The notes: generated from the letters alone by a model not told the origin. A stretch of 64,000 nucleotides of DNA from Undaria pinnatifida (GCA_012845835.1 JABAKD010000013.1:5392628-5456627); one strand, 5' to 3'; counted from the stretch's first letter, positions 23,658 through 36,345 are shown. Numbers and translations: made by a program.

Positions 23658-26600
23658 ATGTCGAAGTTGTTCGGAATGACGATGGTGAGCATGCTCGCTC
23701 TCAAGCTATCCGCCGCGACAGACACCGTGTCGCCGAACGAGCCCATCCCCAAGCCGGAGTGCGACGCCAACGCGACGGTATCGATCCGATACTCCTCGAC
23801 CTCTCAACGGCTGTACCTCGAGTCGGCGGACGGCACGACCCGCGGCGGCTGTGTGACGTTGAACGACATCTGGGTAGAGCGAGGGGGCAAGGCGCCGTTG
23901 TACGCTGTTGACGCTGAAACGGGCGCTGTCAGCACAAACGCGACTGGGACTTGGCTGCTCACCGAAGAGCTGTACATCGAGGACGGCATCACGCTGCAGG
24001 TAAAAGCTGAAATACATGTAACAAGCAGCCATGTTCGCTTGTCTACACGTACATGCAGCATTGCAGTGCAGGACACCTCACAAGAGAGAGAAGCACCGAG
24101 CCGGGCTGTGTTTCTTTTGGGCGGGGGGAGGTCGCGAGGTCGCGTTCTACCCTGAGTGTAGCGGTTCTCGATTTTGTTATTTTCCTGGAAACGTCAAGCT
24201 TTACTTTGCCGTTCTTGTTTTCAACAGCGGGGGGGGGGAGAGGGGGGGGGGGGGGGTCCCTCAAAAGGCGGTGGTGCGCTAGATCAATATGACCGCCTTG
24301 TCGAGGGAATATGACCGCCTTCTTGGGGGAAGCCGCCTCATTAATTCTAGGTGGTTTTGATCGCGACTTACAGGTAGACACCGTCTCACTCAGACCGGCT
24401 TAGTGGGGGACCCCCGCTCTCTCTTCTTGTAGATGATCTGAACCAACTACAGCTATTGCAGTTGATCTGTTACCACTGCTGTAGTTGATTTGTGCCTTGT
24501 AGGATACTCGGTGGGCGTTTAGTTTCGATTTGGCGTTCTGTTGATACATATTATTGACTGGTTTGCGTTTTGTGGTGTGGGGACCCTCGCTTTTGTTGTG
24601 GTCGAACTACTGCTGTATCGCTGTAGCTGATCGCGCTGTAGCTGATCGGCGCCTTTGTTTCGTTTTGGCGTTTAGTTGATGTATGTACAAGTATATTGAT
24701 TGGTTTGCGTTTGGCTGCATGGAAATGTTCCCCCCCGCTTGCGTTCCTAGGGTGCTTACGTCCCCATTTCCACGCGCGACCTATGTCCCCTCATTCTTGG
24801 GATGCACTCTTGCGTCGGGGGCGCGCAAAAGCTACACAAGAACGGGGGTGCGCGAGGGCGCGATGAACGGTTTTTGTTTGATCGTCACATCCCCACTCTC
24901 AGCAAAACAATCAAACCTAGGGCGCGCGATGAGTGGTTTTTGTTCGATTATCACATCCCCACTCTTAGCAAAACAACCAAACCTACTTGCACGGGCTCTC
25001 ATCCCTCCCCCCCCCCCCGCCCCCCCTTCGCTTTTTTTTGTGCTCAGGTACACGGTACCGCGGCCGGGGGTGATGCTGACGAACTGCGCCTTCTTAGTAC
25101 AAGTGACTACTTCCTCAACCTCCGCGCCCACGGCGGCAACCTCGACTTTTTGAGCACGAAGGTACGAGTATATATTTGTTTTTGTGCTTCTACAAGTACA
25201 AACTTGTCTTTTGTGTACGTGGCGGTACCGCCTTTTTTTTCTTATTTTCATCTTTACGAGTAATAACTCATCATGTGTGCTGCTTTTTTAGCTGGTGTGT
25301 TTCGAGGAGCAATCAATCTGCGGGTCGCTGTCGTGTGGACAGGACTAACCGAACGGACGTTCCCTTTTTATTTTGGATTGTTGCTTCCGTACCTTCCTTT
25401 GCATGCGTTTCGTTGAACAGATAAAAAGCGCATATGTATGAACGATGAAACGGCACGTTGTCGTACGTACGAGAGAGAGTGCGGGCATCGGTTGTCGGTG
25501 CTTTGGTTTTCCCAGCCTCGATAATAATGACGACAAACGCTATAGGTCGCATTGCCGTTCACCCCCGAGCATGATGCTCTTCGGTAGTGCGAACGCAATT
25601 TTGCACCTCGTTGCAGAATCTTGCACCCGCGATGCTAATGCTTTTGATTATTTGGTTTTGCTACCTTTGTATATGAAAAAAGAAATGGCACCCTTTTTTA
25701 TGTCCTCCCGTGTTTTCCAGCGCCCCTCCCATGACCTCCCGTTTCCCCGCATCCCGTCCATTGGTCTCGTACATGACCGACTTCACTGTTTCTGCACGTA
25801 GATGAGAGCCCATTGTTCCTCCCCTTCCTCCTTCCTTTGTTATTCAGCAGAAAGCCTGCCACTTTGCTCCCTGTGCCCCCCTCACCCATTGTTCCTCCCC
25901 TTCCTCCTTCCTTTGTTATTCAGCAGAAAGCCTGCCACTTTGCTCCCTGTGCCCCCCTCACCTAACGCCCATGTTTCTGTAGGTGTTATCGTACGACAAC
26001 TCCACCAAAACAGACTTACGCGGTCTCATTTTAGAACGCTTTCATCATCTCCAGCGGCACTAAACTTGGCTTCATGCCTCCCCCCCCCCCCCCCCCCCCT
26101 CCCCTTTCTGACGCCCACGCGTAACGCCTATTTATCACCAGGTGTTCTCGTACGACAACATCACCAACACGTACGACACGAACGAGACCGACGGGCGATC
26201 GTACATCAGCGCGGTCTCGGAGGTGATCTACGACGCCAGCCTGGACTGCGTTGGCATGGCCAAGACAGAGATGGGAGAGGCGAGGATGGACATCGAGGAC
26301 ACCGAAATCGGCTACCTCGGATACCACGACAGCGAGAGCTACGGGCTTACGTGGAAGGTGATATCAAGAAACAGAACATACATGGAGCGAGGAGGGGAAA
26401 CGAAAGTTTTGATGTTTGACCGGAGGGGAACGTGTGTGATGTTGGATTGCACCTGCGGAAAAAATAGCTATCGTGCACCTGGTAGTTGTTAATCGGGATG
26501 TAGGATGGGCACGGTCGATGGATCACCGTGTGTAGCTTGGTAAAGTAGAGCATCGAGGGAGAGCTTTCGCAGGCGACATACTTGTTTTTTGCCAATAGAG

Positions 26601-28508
26601 CGAGCGGGGGCTGTCGTGTTTGCGGTTTGGATGTTAGTTGATAGGCGTTCGTTCGTCGGTTGTTGCAGTAGAACCGGCAGTGTCAAATGGATAGTGTTGA
26701 AAACAAAACTCAACAGTTTTTTGCAGGTGTTCTTCCGTACGTACGTCTTTTACTGCTGTATTTCGCTGATCAAACGTATATGCACGTTGATGTGTTGGCC
26801 GTTTCTAACGCCTTTACCTGTAATGTAAAAAAAAAAACTCATACGCGATCTAACCAGGTTCGCGGGTTCTGCACGGACAAGAGCAACCCGGAGGTATTCG
26901 ACGACGTGAACGTGTACGGCAACATTTACGACTCCGACATCCACCACATGAACTTCGGGGTGTACACGTACGGGCACCAGCAGGGAGACTGGAGGAGGAA
27001 CAAGATGCACGACAACTCCGGCTACGGCTTCGACCCCCACGACGACAGCGACTTCCTGACCATCCACGACAACACCGTCTACGACAACGGGTACCACGGC
27101 ATCATCGCGTCTAAGCGGTGCAACGGAGTGTCCATTCAGGGTAACGAGGTGTACGGCGGTGCCGAGACGTCTGCGGGTATCTTCCTGCACCGGAGCAGCG
27201 ACGACGCCATTGTCAAGGGTGAGGAGCCGAGTCGAGTGTGGGATTTGATTAGCAAAGTACAGTGTGACGGCCTAAAAACCCGAGCTTTTGCGGTCTCGTC
27301 GTAGACCTTTGGTAAATTGATCGCGTTGACCGTACAGCGCGGCCTTCCTAGTATTTGTAGTTTGCGTCGGTCAATTGAAAGAAAGTAAGTGATGACAGCT
27401 ATTAATAATTGATATATTACCGCCTCATTCAAGTCAGAAGTAAATATTTGCAGCTATCAATATTGATATATACTTCGAAGTATATATTAATTACCGCCTG
27501 GCCGGTCAGTCAAGGTGTGAAAGCAACGTCTCCTGACATCAGCGATTGGGGGGGGGGGGGGGAGGTCATTATTAAAGTCCCCTCTTCTGCTCTTGTCGTC
27601 GTGGTCCTGACCGCACCCCAACTCACCCTCACCATCCAATCGATTCTCTGCTTTGCCAGGTAACTACTGCCACGACAACGGGGACGCTGGGCTGGCGATG
27701 CTGGAGTCTTTCAACGCCGACGTGTCCAACAACACGTTCGAGAACAACAAGTACGGCGTGCGGTTCTCCGTGGGGTGCGCCGACAACGTGTTCTCCGAGA
27801 ACACCTTCAAGAACTCTTACAAGTGAGTTTATACAAAAACTTCGATCGATTTTTCTCGCGGCTGTATGTATGTATGCCTCGACGATAACCCCCCCCCACC
27901 CTCTTTGGTTGCCTTTTTTGGCGGTTGTTGAGGTACGTGTGCTCGCAGGAGCGTAGTTGTGACCAGAAGACGCCCCCCTCCGCCCCCCCCCCCCCCCCCC
28001 TCCCTCTTTCTTGTCCGTATTTTGTTGACACTACGGATATTTATTTTCACGCACGCAGTCGGTCCACGCGATGCTCACGCACACGAAAAAGACAACAAAC
28101 CAGTGCAGTGTAAAATTCTAACCGAATATCTATTCGCTTCTCCCCACGTTTTTTTTTTTTTTTTGCGTTTGTTGTCCGTCTTCCCTCCCCCCCTCCCTGC
28201 TCAGGTACAACACCTACTCGTACCTCGGCTCCGACCTTCCCGAAACGGTCGAGTCCGGACGGTCCCAGGACAACGTCTTCAGCAACAACATCATCAGCGG
28301 AGGCCTCGAGAGCATCAAGCTCAAGGAGGCCGACGGCACCCAGTTCATCGACAACGCCTTCGACAACGTTACGACGATCCGGTTCGACGACGTTTTGAAC
28401 ACTCTGATGTCGGGCAACACCGGCCTCGAGGATGCGGATCTAAAGGTCGACAACGGCGCTTGCTTCTCTGAGGACTCTGACGAGGAGTACAAATCGTACA
28501 CATGCTAA
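23658..28508 (+). CDS. ManC5-E: Mannuronan C5-epimerase, secreted (gene 2, six exons)
   Basis: Exons: 23658-23999, 25048-25161, 26142-26357, 26858-27218, 27660-27822, 28205-28508. GT..AG introns of 1048, 980, 500, 441 and 382 bp keep the phases 0,0,0,1,2 and join to about 499 residues. An in-frame ATG at 23589 would add 23 residues, but the MSK start at 23658 matches the paralogues and begins a good signal peptide (MSKLFGMTMVSMLALKLSAA). The catalytic DPHD is at residues 283-286 (27032-27043) and R311 is the candidate charge-neutralising Arg. An N-glycosylation sequon (NATV) follows the signal peptide. It is the most diverged of the three at its C-terminus: the last exon ends EEYKSYTC where genes 1 and 3 end SAYTPTC, and exon 5 ends SENTFKNSYK. 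A broken second copy of the exon 3 start lies in intron 2. Head-to-head with gene 1. Role as for gene 1; substrate pattern cannot be told from sequence. Confidence 0.93.
24440..24730 (+). repeat. Imperfect internal duplication, gene 2 intron 1
   Basis: GTAG.TGAT..GCCTTTG, TTTGGCGTT.AGTTGAT and GGTTTGCGTTT occur twice in the same order about 150-170 bp apart. Confidence 0.4.
24857..24990 (+). repeat. Two-copy tandem repeat (about 67 bp), gene 2 intron 1
   Basis: GCGCGATGAACGGTTTTTG...CACATCCCCACTCT.AGCAAAACAA occurs twice in tandem with a few changes. Confidence 0.6.
25809..25960 (+). repeat. Perfect 76-bp tandem duplication, gene 2 intron 2
   Basis: Units 25809-25884 and 25885-25960 start CCCATTGTTCCTCCCCTTCC and appear identical. 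They end just before the duplicated exon 3 fragment, so both may come from the same local slippage or exchange. Confidence 0.8.
25974..26035 (+). pseudogene. Partial duplicate of gene 2 exon 3 (acceptor plus start)
   Basis: A pyrimidine-rich stretch with TGTAG is followed at 25983 by GTGTTATCGTACGACAAC, matching the start of true exon 3 at 26142 (GTGTTCTCGTACGACAAC). It reads VLSYDNSTKTD against VFSYDNITNTYDT. The match then jumps to a GCGGTCTC block that lies further inside the real exon, so the middle is deleted and the frame is lost. It sits 159 bp upstream of the real exon, within intron 2, and still has a usable-looking 3' splice site. Confidence 0.7.
27467..27486. other. 20-bp perfect palindrome, gene 2 intron 4
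   Basis: Centred on TTCGAA in an AT-rich setting. The inner ATACTTCGAAGTAT is also found at 17649-17662. May be just an AT-rich hairpin. Confidence 0.4.
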
Positions 28509-31500
28509 ATTTTGTTTCTATTGTGATGGAACGGAACGATCGGTTGCTTTTGCTAGCTTTGACACACGGTGAACGTGTGTATTGTTGCTTTTTGCTGACG
28601 TTGGGAGCGACTTTTTATTTGCCGCTTGTTAAGGTCGAGGTTTTTGAGTGACTTTTTGCCAGAGAGCTTTGTCATGTCCAATCCAAGCGCGACTTTTTCG
28701 TCTGAACGCTCTTGCTATCTTCTTCGTGGTGGGACTCTGCGGGAAAAAACAAAAACACCCCAGGTTTTTGTTTCTTTCTATCCATTTTGTGAGATAAACT
28801 CCTCCCTCGTTCGTATAGCGGGTGATATGTTTGGTCGCTGGTGTCTTGTGTTTTGAGTTTCAGTTGTGTTTTTCGTTTCTCCTCGCGCGCGCGCGCGGCT
28901 TGCTTGACGATGCGGCGCAAGGTGCGGGGGTAGGAGAACAAACAACCCGCGCACTTTTTCGTTTCTGCCCGAGCCTTGTCATGCACGTGGCCGCTGATTT
29001 ATTTCCGTTTCGATGGATGGCCTTCTTTTTGTTTTTTCTTTCCGAAATTTTTGTTGTTGTGAGCGAAGCGTCTCGCGCATGCGCACGCGGGCGGGGGGGG
29101 CGGGGGGGGGGTCGTTGTTCCACCTTGGCGGAGCAGGCGCCCTAATTTGTTTGTTAGTTACTTAGTTACCCCACTCGTACTTAGCGCGGAGTACAAAACG
29201 GTGCGTTTTCATGGCCAATATTTTGTTTTTTGGCGGGGGGGGGGGCGTACCCGAGTGCGATGTGTGACGTGTTACCCCGGTATATGGTGTCACTATTAAT
29301 AGTAGTCCGGTGCGTACTGCACACCCACAGTATGATGTCACAATATCGTAAGTAACACCCCAAGTACGATGACATTTCGCACATAGATTGCTGTAGTATC
29401 GCAAGTGCAACCCAAGTATGATGTCATTCGTTTATTGTCTGGGGCTTGCGCGCGCGGGTACCGTGTACGTGTACGTACGCCCGACATGCGTCATTCAATC
29501 TGGTGCGTTGTTACGCACACACACGGTGTGTAACTGTCAGTCGTAGCGTGGTGCGTGCAGTAAGTACGGAAGTACGTTAAAAACGCAAAAAAAAGTGTGG
29601 AATCACGCGAGCGAATGTATTCCTTCGGGAAGAGGAGTGGAGAGTGTTCAGTCGGTACTTTTTTTGTTTTTTCGGGGGAGGTAGGTGCGGTTTGTTGAGG
29701 GCTCTTGCGGGCCGGGCACTAGGGTGGATGCGTGGTTTGATGCCTGGCCCAAACAGCACCGCTTGTTGTTTTTGTTCATGTTTTTGTTCGGTGGTGTGGC
29801 TGGCCCCCCTTGGCGGTTGCTGCGAAATTTTCCCAAGAAAATTCCAAGAAGTTGTAGATCAAGTTTTGGGTAGAGCTCGCAAGAAAACGCGAGAGAGCCT
29901 ACAATATATTAAGAGACATTGTAAACGAGTTCGAGTACGCATGTGACCTGTTTGTACGATTTAACACTGTTGTATGGGTTATTTGTAGTTTGTCTCTGGC
30001 AAATTGGGAAGCAGTACAAGAGAAATTTCCTGGCAAATTCTCGACTGCTGCGCCCGGAACATTTACAGGCTGTATGGAGCGCGCTCTAGAGCTCTACATT
30101 GCTGCTAAAAAGTGGAAGTGCGCTGCTGTGGTGTGGTGACACTTCGCTGCACTGCTTCTTTTCTTTTTTGCAAGCCCTCCCGTGTGGTTTGAACCACACG
30201 ACAAAACGCTGCGGGGGGGGGGGAGGTGTGGTGCACAAGCTTTAAACGACTTGGCAATATTTCGTACAGCGTTAAGTTTCACACAATTTTTGTTATTTTC
30301 GTACGTACGTACGTCGGTCGGGCTTCAGAAGAAAAAATGTTTTTTTTCGTTGGCCGGGAGAACAATAAAGTCGTTACAGGGACAAATTTTTGCTTCCCGG
30401 TGTCCGGCGATTTTCTGTCAATTTCCATGGAGGGCATGAAAAGCCATTCGGGCCATCTTTTTTTCTTCCAATTGATGACGTTCAGGCCACTCTCTACTGG
30501 GAAGTGTTTTTTCATGCGTGAGGCATGATAGTGGTTCATGACGGCTGCGGTATGTAGATACGCATTAAGGGGCAGGGGTACAACAGAACCCTTCCGTTGG
30601 GGGATATGCTGCAGAACTCAGGCAGGCACATGCATACCCCTCCGAAATGTTTTTTGTCTAGGCTATATATAGCTGTCTTCTTGCTACCGCGCTACTAGCG
30701 CTAGCAGTGTTATATCATTGTTAATTGTTGTGGATGCTTTTGTAATGAGAGAGCACCCATTATTGTTTGTCCCGAGTGAAGTGTTGGTGATCAGCCGCTG
30801 GGATTGATACATGCGTTCGATCATCCAATCGATGCATTGTTCGGGGAGGGCGGGGGTGATTTTGCTGTGGTGAGAGAGAAAGGACATTTCGTGCCCGCAG
30901 CTTGCGGTATTAGCGTTTTATCGACTTTTTTTTTTTCAGTTGACGGTATTTCGTTGGATTTGGTGCTGTTGATGGTACTCTGTTGTTGGATTTGCTGCTG
31001 GGGCTCTCGCCCCGACAACTTGAGCTTGTCCGGGTATTTTCCCGTGATATGCGCCGAGAGCGGTGGGGATCGCGGCCGGTCGGTCACACGACACGACGAT
31101 TTGCGAACCAAAAAAATAAAATGAAAAAAGACGTTAAAAAGCATACCACCAGCTGTGACTGTGGTTATCAGGCATCATATTCTTCTCATGTTTTTAATCA
31201 TCCTGTGTGGGGGGGTACCTCGCTTTTTTTTGTATGCATAACTTACAGCGGTTACCGCCGGTTTTTGGCACACAGTGCTGGCACAGCACGCTGCTGTTCT
31301 CGCGGAAACCTCCTTGTTTTAGGCCTTACTGCTGGAGCTGTCTTTGTTGAACCTGTCGTTCCATCATCTCTGCCCACAATGACGCGCTTTTTTCGTCCTC
31401 GTATAATAACACGTAAGTTGTATTGTGGCCATCGCATACATTAATGCATTGTCATGATGATGCAGCCACACTACTACCTACCGAGCGGAACCTGGTAGGC

Positions 31501-34440
31501 ATTGCCAGCGAAAGCGAGTTTTATTATATTGTTCACTTTACAAAAAGCGCAAAAACAGTAGACAAGAGGGTCTCGTATTTCGCTTCCATAGATAGACTCG
31601 TGCCCGAATATCCCCCCTGTACTGTGTGTACCGTCCGTTAATCGGAGACTCCCGACAATAAGAACAGGCCGAGGAACGGTCGCGGTCTTCCGGTCAGAAC
31701 AACACCCGGATTATTTAATCAGCAAGAATATATCCGCGGTAGCGAAAAAAGCAGACCTCTCGACGCGACGCGACGCGCACCACCACCAGAGCGCGCGTAC
31801 CCCACAATGTACAAGTTTGATGCACAACGAGATATAAAAAATTGGCGAGAGAGAGCAGCTACTACTACTAGTTGTAATGATCAAGGTAATGATAGCTTCT
31901 ACTTCTATACGCGACTACGGAAGCTATACGACGGTACGGGCGGGGGGCGGGGGGGGGGGGGGGCACCCCTTTGCTTGCACGAGTTACTTTCTGTGCACTA
32001 TGATTTGCGATGCGATTTTTTATGGCGCGGCGCGTAGGTTGCTATTATTATTAATTGTTCTCGGTATTATAATTGCAGCACAGATTATTGATGTATCATC
32101 GCTCTAAAAACAGCGCGATATGGCGAGTAAGGCTGCTGCCACGAGGAGCAGGCACAGGGGGAGGGGGTGTGCCAGTCGCGTGGGCGCGACACCCCCATAC
32201 ATACGTTGAAAGACGCCCTCCCAAACGCAACGCCCCCTACCTTAATAGCCTACTGGTGTGTAGTAACTGGTCAGAAACTCCTTTCAAAAATGCTTGGGGC
32301 TACCCTATATAATTATAATTTATTAATGAAAATATTTCAAGGGCGTTTTCAGCCGTGAGTTCGACGAATTTCAGGTCAATAGTCTGCTCATCTTTGCAAG
32401 CTGCGTTGTTGGTACTCGTAGTATACTAAATACGGGTGAGTTTTTATTGGGAGGGGTCCTGTTTTTTGTCCACTATAACGGTAAGTGTTGGTATTTTTGC
32501 TTTAGGTGGGGAATTTTGAGTTAGATTGTAACATCATATCTATCTAGATGTTATAAATTCATTTTACTTGTAGTTTCCACTATACTGCTTTATATCATAC
32601 TCCGGAGTATATAACATTATTATGTATGATTATGTACGGGGTTTTGGGGCTCCCAATAAAGTCCCGCCGGACTTGACGTGAAGCTCAAGACCGCCGATCG
32701 GATGAACGGCGGAGAACTAGTAGTACACGGAGCACTGGTTCCACGTACACACACAACGTAGTAATGTTCAACAGTAGTAAAGTTGTTGATAATAATCAGA
32801 ACCCACGAGAGATGCACTAAAAAGAACTCGTATATATATACGGGTATTCCCCTCTGTTTTTTTCCTAACCAACCATATGTTTTCTCCTCATTGTTGCTCG
32901 CAATGTTCTCCGGTAATATCATCATTTAATTTACCATGGTGTTGTTGTTGTTGTTGCTGTTATCGGGGCGCCCTCTCTTGGCTGCAGATATAGGTGCTTG
33001 TTAAACGCTGAAAATATAGCTCGGTAGAATACATACGTACACGAGAGGGACGTCTTCGTCTTCGAGATTATTACCGAGGATAAATAGTGGAAATTTTATC
33101 GGCGGGGAATATATTTTGATAAATATATTTTATGAGTTTCAATATGTTCGTATGTGCTCCACCAGGTTTTCACCAAAATTAAAAAAAAGAAGAAAAGTCA
33201 GAGTGTGTTGGACATTTTCCGGATAAAGTTCTAGGGGTAGTTCTAGAGAGTATTGTGGATATTGTGGGGGGTTGGGGCTAAGATTATGGGGTTAGGGTTA
33301 GGGTTTTAGAGGGTCTCAAGTAAGTGCTGTGTGGTTTGTTTGGACAGTTTTTGACTTTTTCTGCCTCATATAGTCTATCTAGTACTGGATGCACACGTGC
33401 GGGCCAAACCAAATTCCCCGATTTCCATAATTCATATCCTGATATGATAGTCGAATATGCCAGAACGGCGGCGAAAGCGGCTCCTAAAATAATACCGACC
33501 TATTCAAATGCGTATTACACGGTTATTGATTCGCTCGTCGTGTACTCATGGGTGTACTAGATCATAGCAGTTTTATAATTTTGTTATTTTCGGCGACCTT
33601 CTTGTCTGCAGATATAGGTATATCATAGTTGCTTGCCAAACGCTAAAAAATAGAATAACTATCAATACGTACGATATCATTAGTTTGTTCGCTCGTGTAC
33701 ACAAAGAAGTCTTGTTGTCGTAGCTTTTTTCACGTTGCACAAGCTACGTCGGGGCGTTTTTTTCTTTTTTTTTCCTGTCGCCGCCGTCTTTTTTTTCTTC
33801 CCGCTGCGTGGTCGGTGGCGTTTTATGCTTTTTCAGAGCTTGAAATCGATGGGCTATTGATCGACGAAAACTTCTACCTATATATTCCCCGCGTTATGGA
33901 CTACACAGACAGACCAATAAAGGCTAATAAAGACGAGCGCGATATCTATTAATAGTCTATAACCAAGAGGGGAGGAGAAGCTTGAGGCGGTCCGAGTTAC
34001 ACGGCCATGCTCGCGCTTGCCTCACATTTTTTCCTGTGCGCGCGTTGCAGCTCGATCGCACATCCATCTCCTCCTCCACCAGTACAGAGCTCGGATTGCT
34101 TCAAGTGGTCGATGGCTTGATATCGTCCGTTTTTCTGTTTATCGTCGAATTTTGAGCGTGAAGTCCCGCAGAAAGGGAGAGCAGATCAGCAAGAGGGTAT
34201 CTCATACGGTGTGTAGTTTTTTTTTATTTCCTTTTTCGGGTCCTTTTTTTGCAATGGTTCGGGCTCACTCGCGTGAGGGACCCCACCCACGCTGACTGTT
34301 CCTTTTGCGGTCTTCTAAGCAGCTTTCGTCTTTGCTTTACGGTTGCGATGCATGAATCCGTGCGCATTGGAAAGGTAAGAAATGCAACGCGCTGCGCCAA
34401 AAAAAAAGGCCAAACTTGTTTTTGTCAGTGAGTTATATAA
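28509..34440. other. Gene-poor spacer after gene 2
   Basis: No gene recognised. One ATG-less open frame is listed apart. A GGGTTAGGGTTAGGGTTTTAG-type telomere-like snippet lies at about 33290. A diverged piece of the G-rich family start is at about 32330-32440 (GCCGTGAGTTCGACGA, CATCTTTGCAAGCTGCG). The rest is AT-rich low-complexity DNA. Confidence 0.45.
29858..30139 (+). CDS. Unassigned open frame lacking an ATG (possible exon or relic)
   Basis: An open frame of 93 codons runs from a TAG at 29855 to a TGA at 30137. Its translation looks protein-like (segments RDIVNEFEYACDLFV and NWEAVQEKFPGKFSTA, then MERALELYIAAKKWK), with no low-complexity bias. There is no ATG near its start, so it would need to be an internal or last exon, or a relic of a mobile element. 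No family recognised. It could also be chance. Confidence 0.2.
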   Translation: MKFWVELARKRERAYNILRDIVNEFEYACDLFVRFNTVVWVICSLSLANWEAVQEKFPGKFSTAAPGTFTGCMERALELYIAAKKWKCAAVVW

Positions 34441-34448
34441 ATGAGCCG

Positions 34449-34765
34449 GTCGCCCCGTTGGCGTATCAGGTCATCCTCGAGCCTGGTATAGGTCAGTTTC
34501 GTGAGTTCGAGGCCCGCCGAGTGCATACTTGAATAATTTCGTTGGGACATTTCTTGTGCACAAATTGACTTGCGGAAAGCGCGAGAGCGTGAGTTAGCAA
34601 CACTCGATGAAAAATCGACGAGCAGTGGGATTGCTGAACCCTATGCGCGATAAAAATGGACAAGGCCAGAATCGGGGGGGGGGAGAAAGGGACGACATCT
34701 GTGACCCCGGCTTGTCCAGAAGCTGGAAAGTAAAAGTGTGAAAAAAAACAAAAACCAATAAAAAA
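34449..34765 (+). mobile_element. tRNA-derived SINE, family 1, copy 3
   Basis: Head GTCGCCCCGTTGGCGTATC, B box GAGTTCGAGGCCC, full body, then an A-rich tail with AAAAAAAACAAAAACC. Contains a G run at 34674-34683 not present in copy 2. Confidence 0.75.
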
Positions 34766-34843
34766 ACAAAGTCATTAGTGCTCGATTGCCTCAAACCAGG
34801 GGTAGCGAAGAACGGGGTTATGTAATAACATCATCATAAGGCT

Positions 34844-35126
34844 GATTCTACGATCGCCCCCCTCCAAAAAAACCCAGCGATTTTATTCAACGAATGATTC
34901 ATGGCTGCTCGACACAAGCAAGGGTGTTTCATGGCTGCTCGCGACACAAGGGAGGATACCATTGGAAACAAAGGATCCATGTACTTTCTTGTGTGCGAAG
35001 GCCTATCGATCGATGAGGTCGGGGTGTCGAGGGGCACCGTGTTTCAGGAGATGCGACCGGCGAGCTGGTTTTGAAACCGGCGATTTCGCTAAAGAATACT
35101 TGGGGGGGGCTACCGTATCAAGACTC
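34844..35126. mobile_element. MITE with CTATCGTAG-type inverted ends, copy 1
   Basis: Ends GATTCTACGATCGCCCCCC and GGGGGGGCTACCGTATC...GACTC are imperfect inverted repeats. The inside (GGCTGCTCGACACAAG, TGTTTCAGGAGATGCG, AAACCGGCGATTTCG) matches 58163-58430 and 61218-61476. A short stretch with CATGGCTGCTCG is duplicated inside this copy. Confidence 0.65.
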
Positions 35127-35775
35127 ATAACATGCCCCCTACCCTACCGTACACCCTTTGCCACATGATGTCGCAATGTCGCGGTGTGATGGTCGCTGTC
35201 AAACAGCACCACGTGACACCTCTCACGCCTGGTGTAGCGGTGAGAAACAATTAAAAAAAAAAAGCAACCTCTCCACACTACCCAACATGTCGACTGCTGT
35301 CAACTCTCCACACATACATACAGGTTTACCCGCGCGCGGGGTCTCGGTCGAGCGACGTTTAAGGAAGGTATCCGTACAGGAAGCCAAACAAGTCCATGAA
35401 ACTGTATACCGTATGTTCAGGTCCTGGTTTTTGCCGCCAATTTACGGCACGAACAAGATGTGAGGGAAAACACTCGACAAAAAATCAGTTCAGAAGCGTA
35501 ACAACCAATCAAAAGAACTAATAGGGTACCCTGCAACGACGCCAACCTCCCGCGCGGACATTTCGTTTTCCGCCAAGACACACACAATATCCTCTTCCAG
35601 ATAAGAGTCAAGGTCACACATCGTACTCCCTGCGTACACATGGGTACCGTACGGTAAGTTCGGGTAGGGGGCTACCATGAACAGGCGTGAATCGGCCGAT
35701 AACTCAGTGTCAAGGTCTCGCGTCATCTGCCGGGAAGGACTGGTCGTGCACTTCCGGCGGGATATAACAAACATC

Positions 35776-36345
35776 TTTGGGCCGGGTGTGCGCTTGTTGC
35801 TAAAAATAATTCACAGAAAACGCTGAAAACCGAGGTGACCGAGACGCTCCTTCGTACGGGTGCGTCGCGTGGAACCCGAACAAGACGGGCCACACGATAC
35901 GCTAAGGCAGATCCCCATCCCTCCATGTTCCTCTCCGATTGCCCCGGCTGGCGCCAAGGGAAAGTGCACAAGACCACACCCTATCCTTACACAGATGTGA
36001 TGGTCAAGTACAGAACGACGAGGCAACGATGTGCACAGACCGAGCACATTGCAAGCGGACTTCGTGACACGTATGGGAGGGACGGGGGGAGCGGGGGGGG
36101 GTGGGGGGAGGGGGGCACAAGAATAAGGGAGGATTTTGCGGGGGGGGGGGGGAAGCAGGCGGTGGGAGGGGGTAGAGGAGGGGAAGGGGGGGGGGGGGGG
36201 GGGAGGGGGTGGGGGGGCAGGAAGGGGGCACGAGGGGCGAGTGCATCCTACCCAAGAGATTGAAGTCCGGGTCCGACCGTCGAGACGCGTGCCTTCCATG
36301 GCCGTGAGTGGCTAGCAACATACAGGGCCGCCCGGACTTGGTCGC
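35776..36345 (+). mobile_element. Decayed LINE tail (RT C-terminus and 3' region), copy 1
   Basis: Aligns with the 59.8-60.8 kb copy from CCGGGTGTGCGCTT through CTGAAAACCGAGGTGACCGAG and ACAAGACC.ACACCCT. The common frame is broken. A 160-bp G-rich stretch follows, then the shared 3' block with ATCCTACCCAAGAGATTG and CCTTCCATGGCCGTGAGTGG. Useful as the unoccupied site for the insertion seen at 60.6 kb. Confidence 0.55.

Noticed and set aside
33280-33310. Interstitial telomere
   Set aside because: Only about three GGTTAG-type units; too short to claim.
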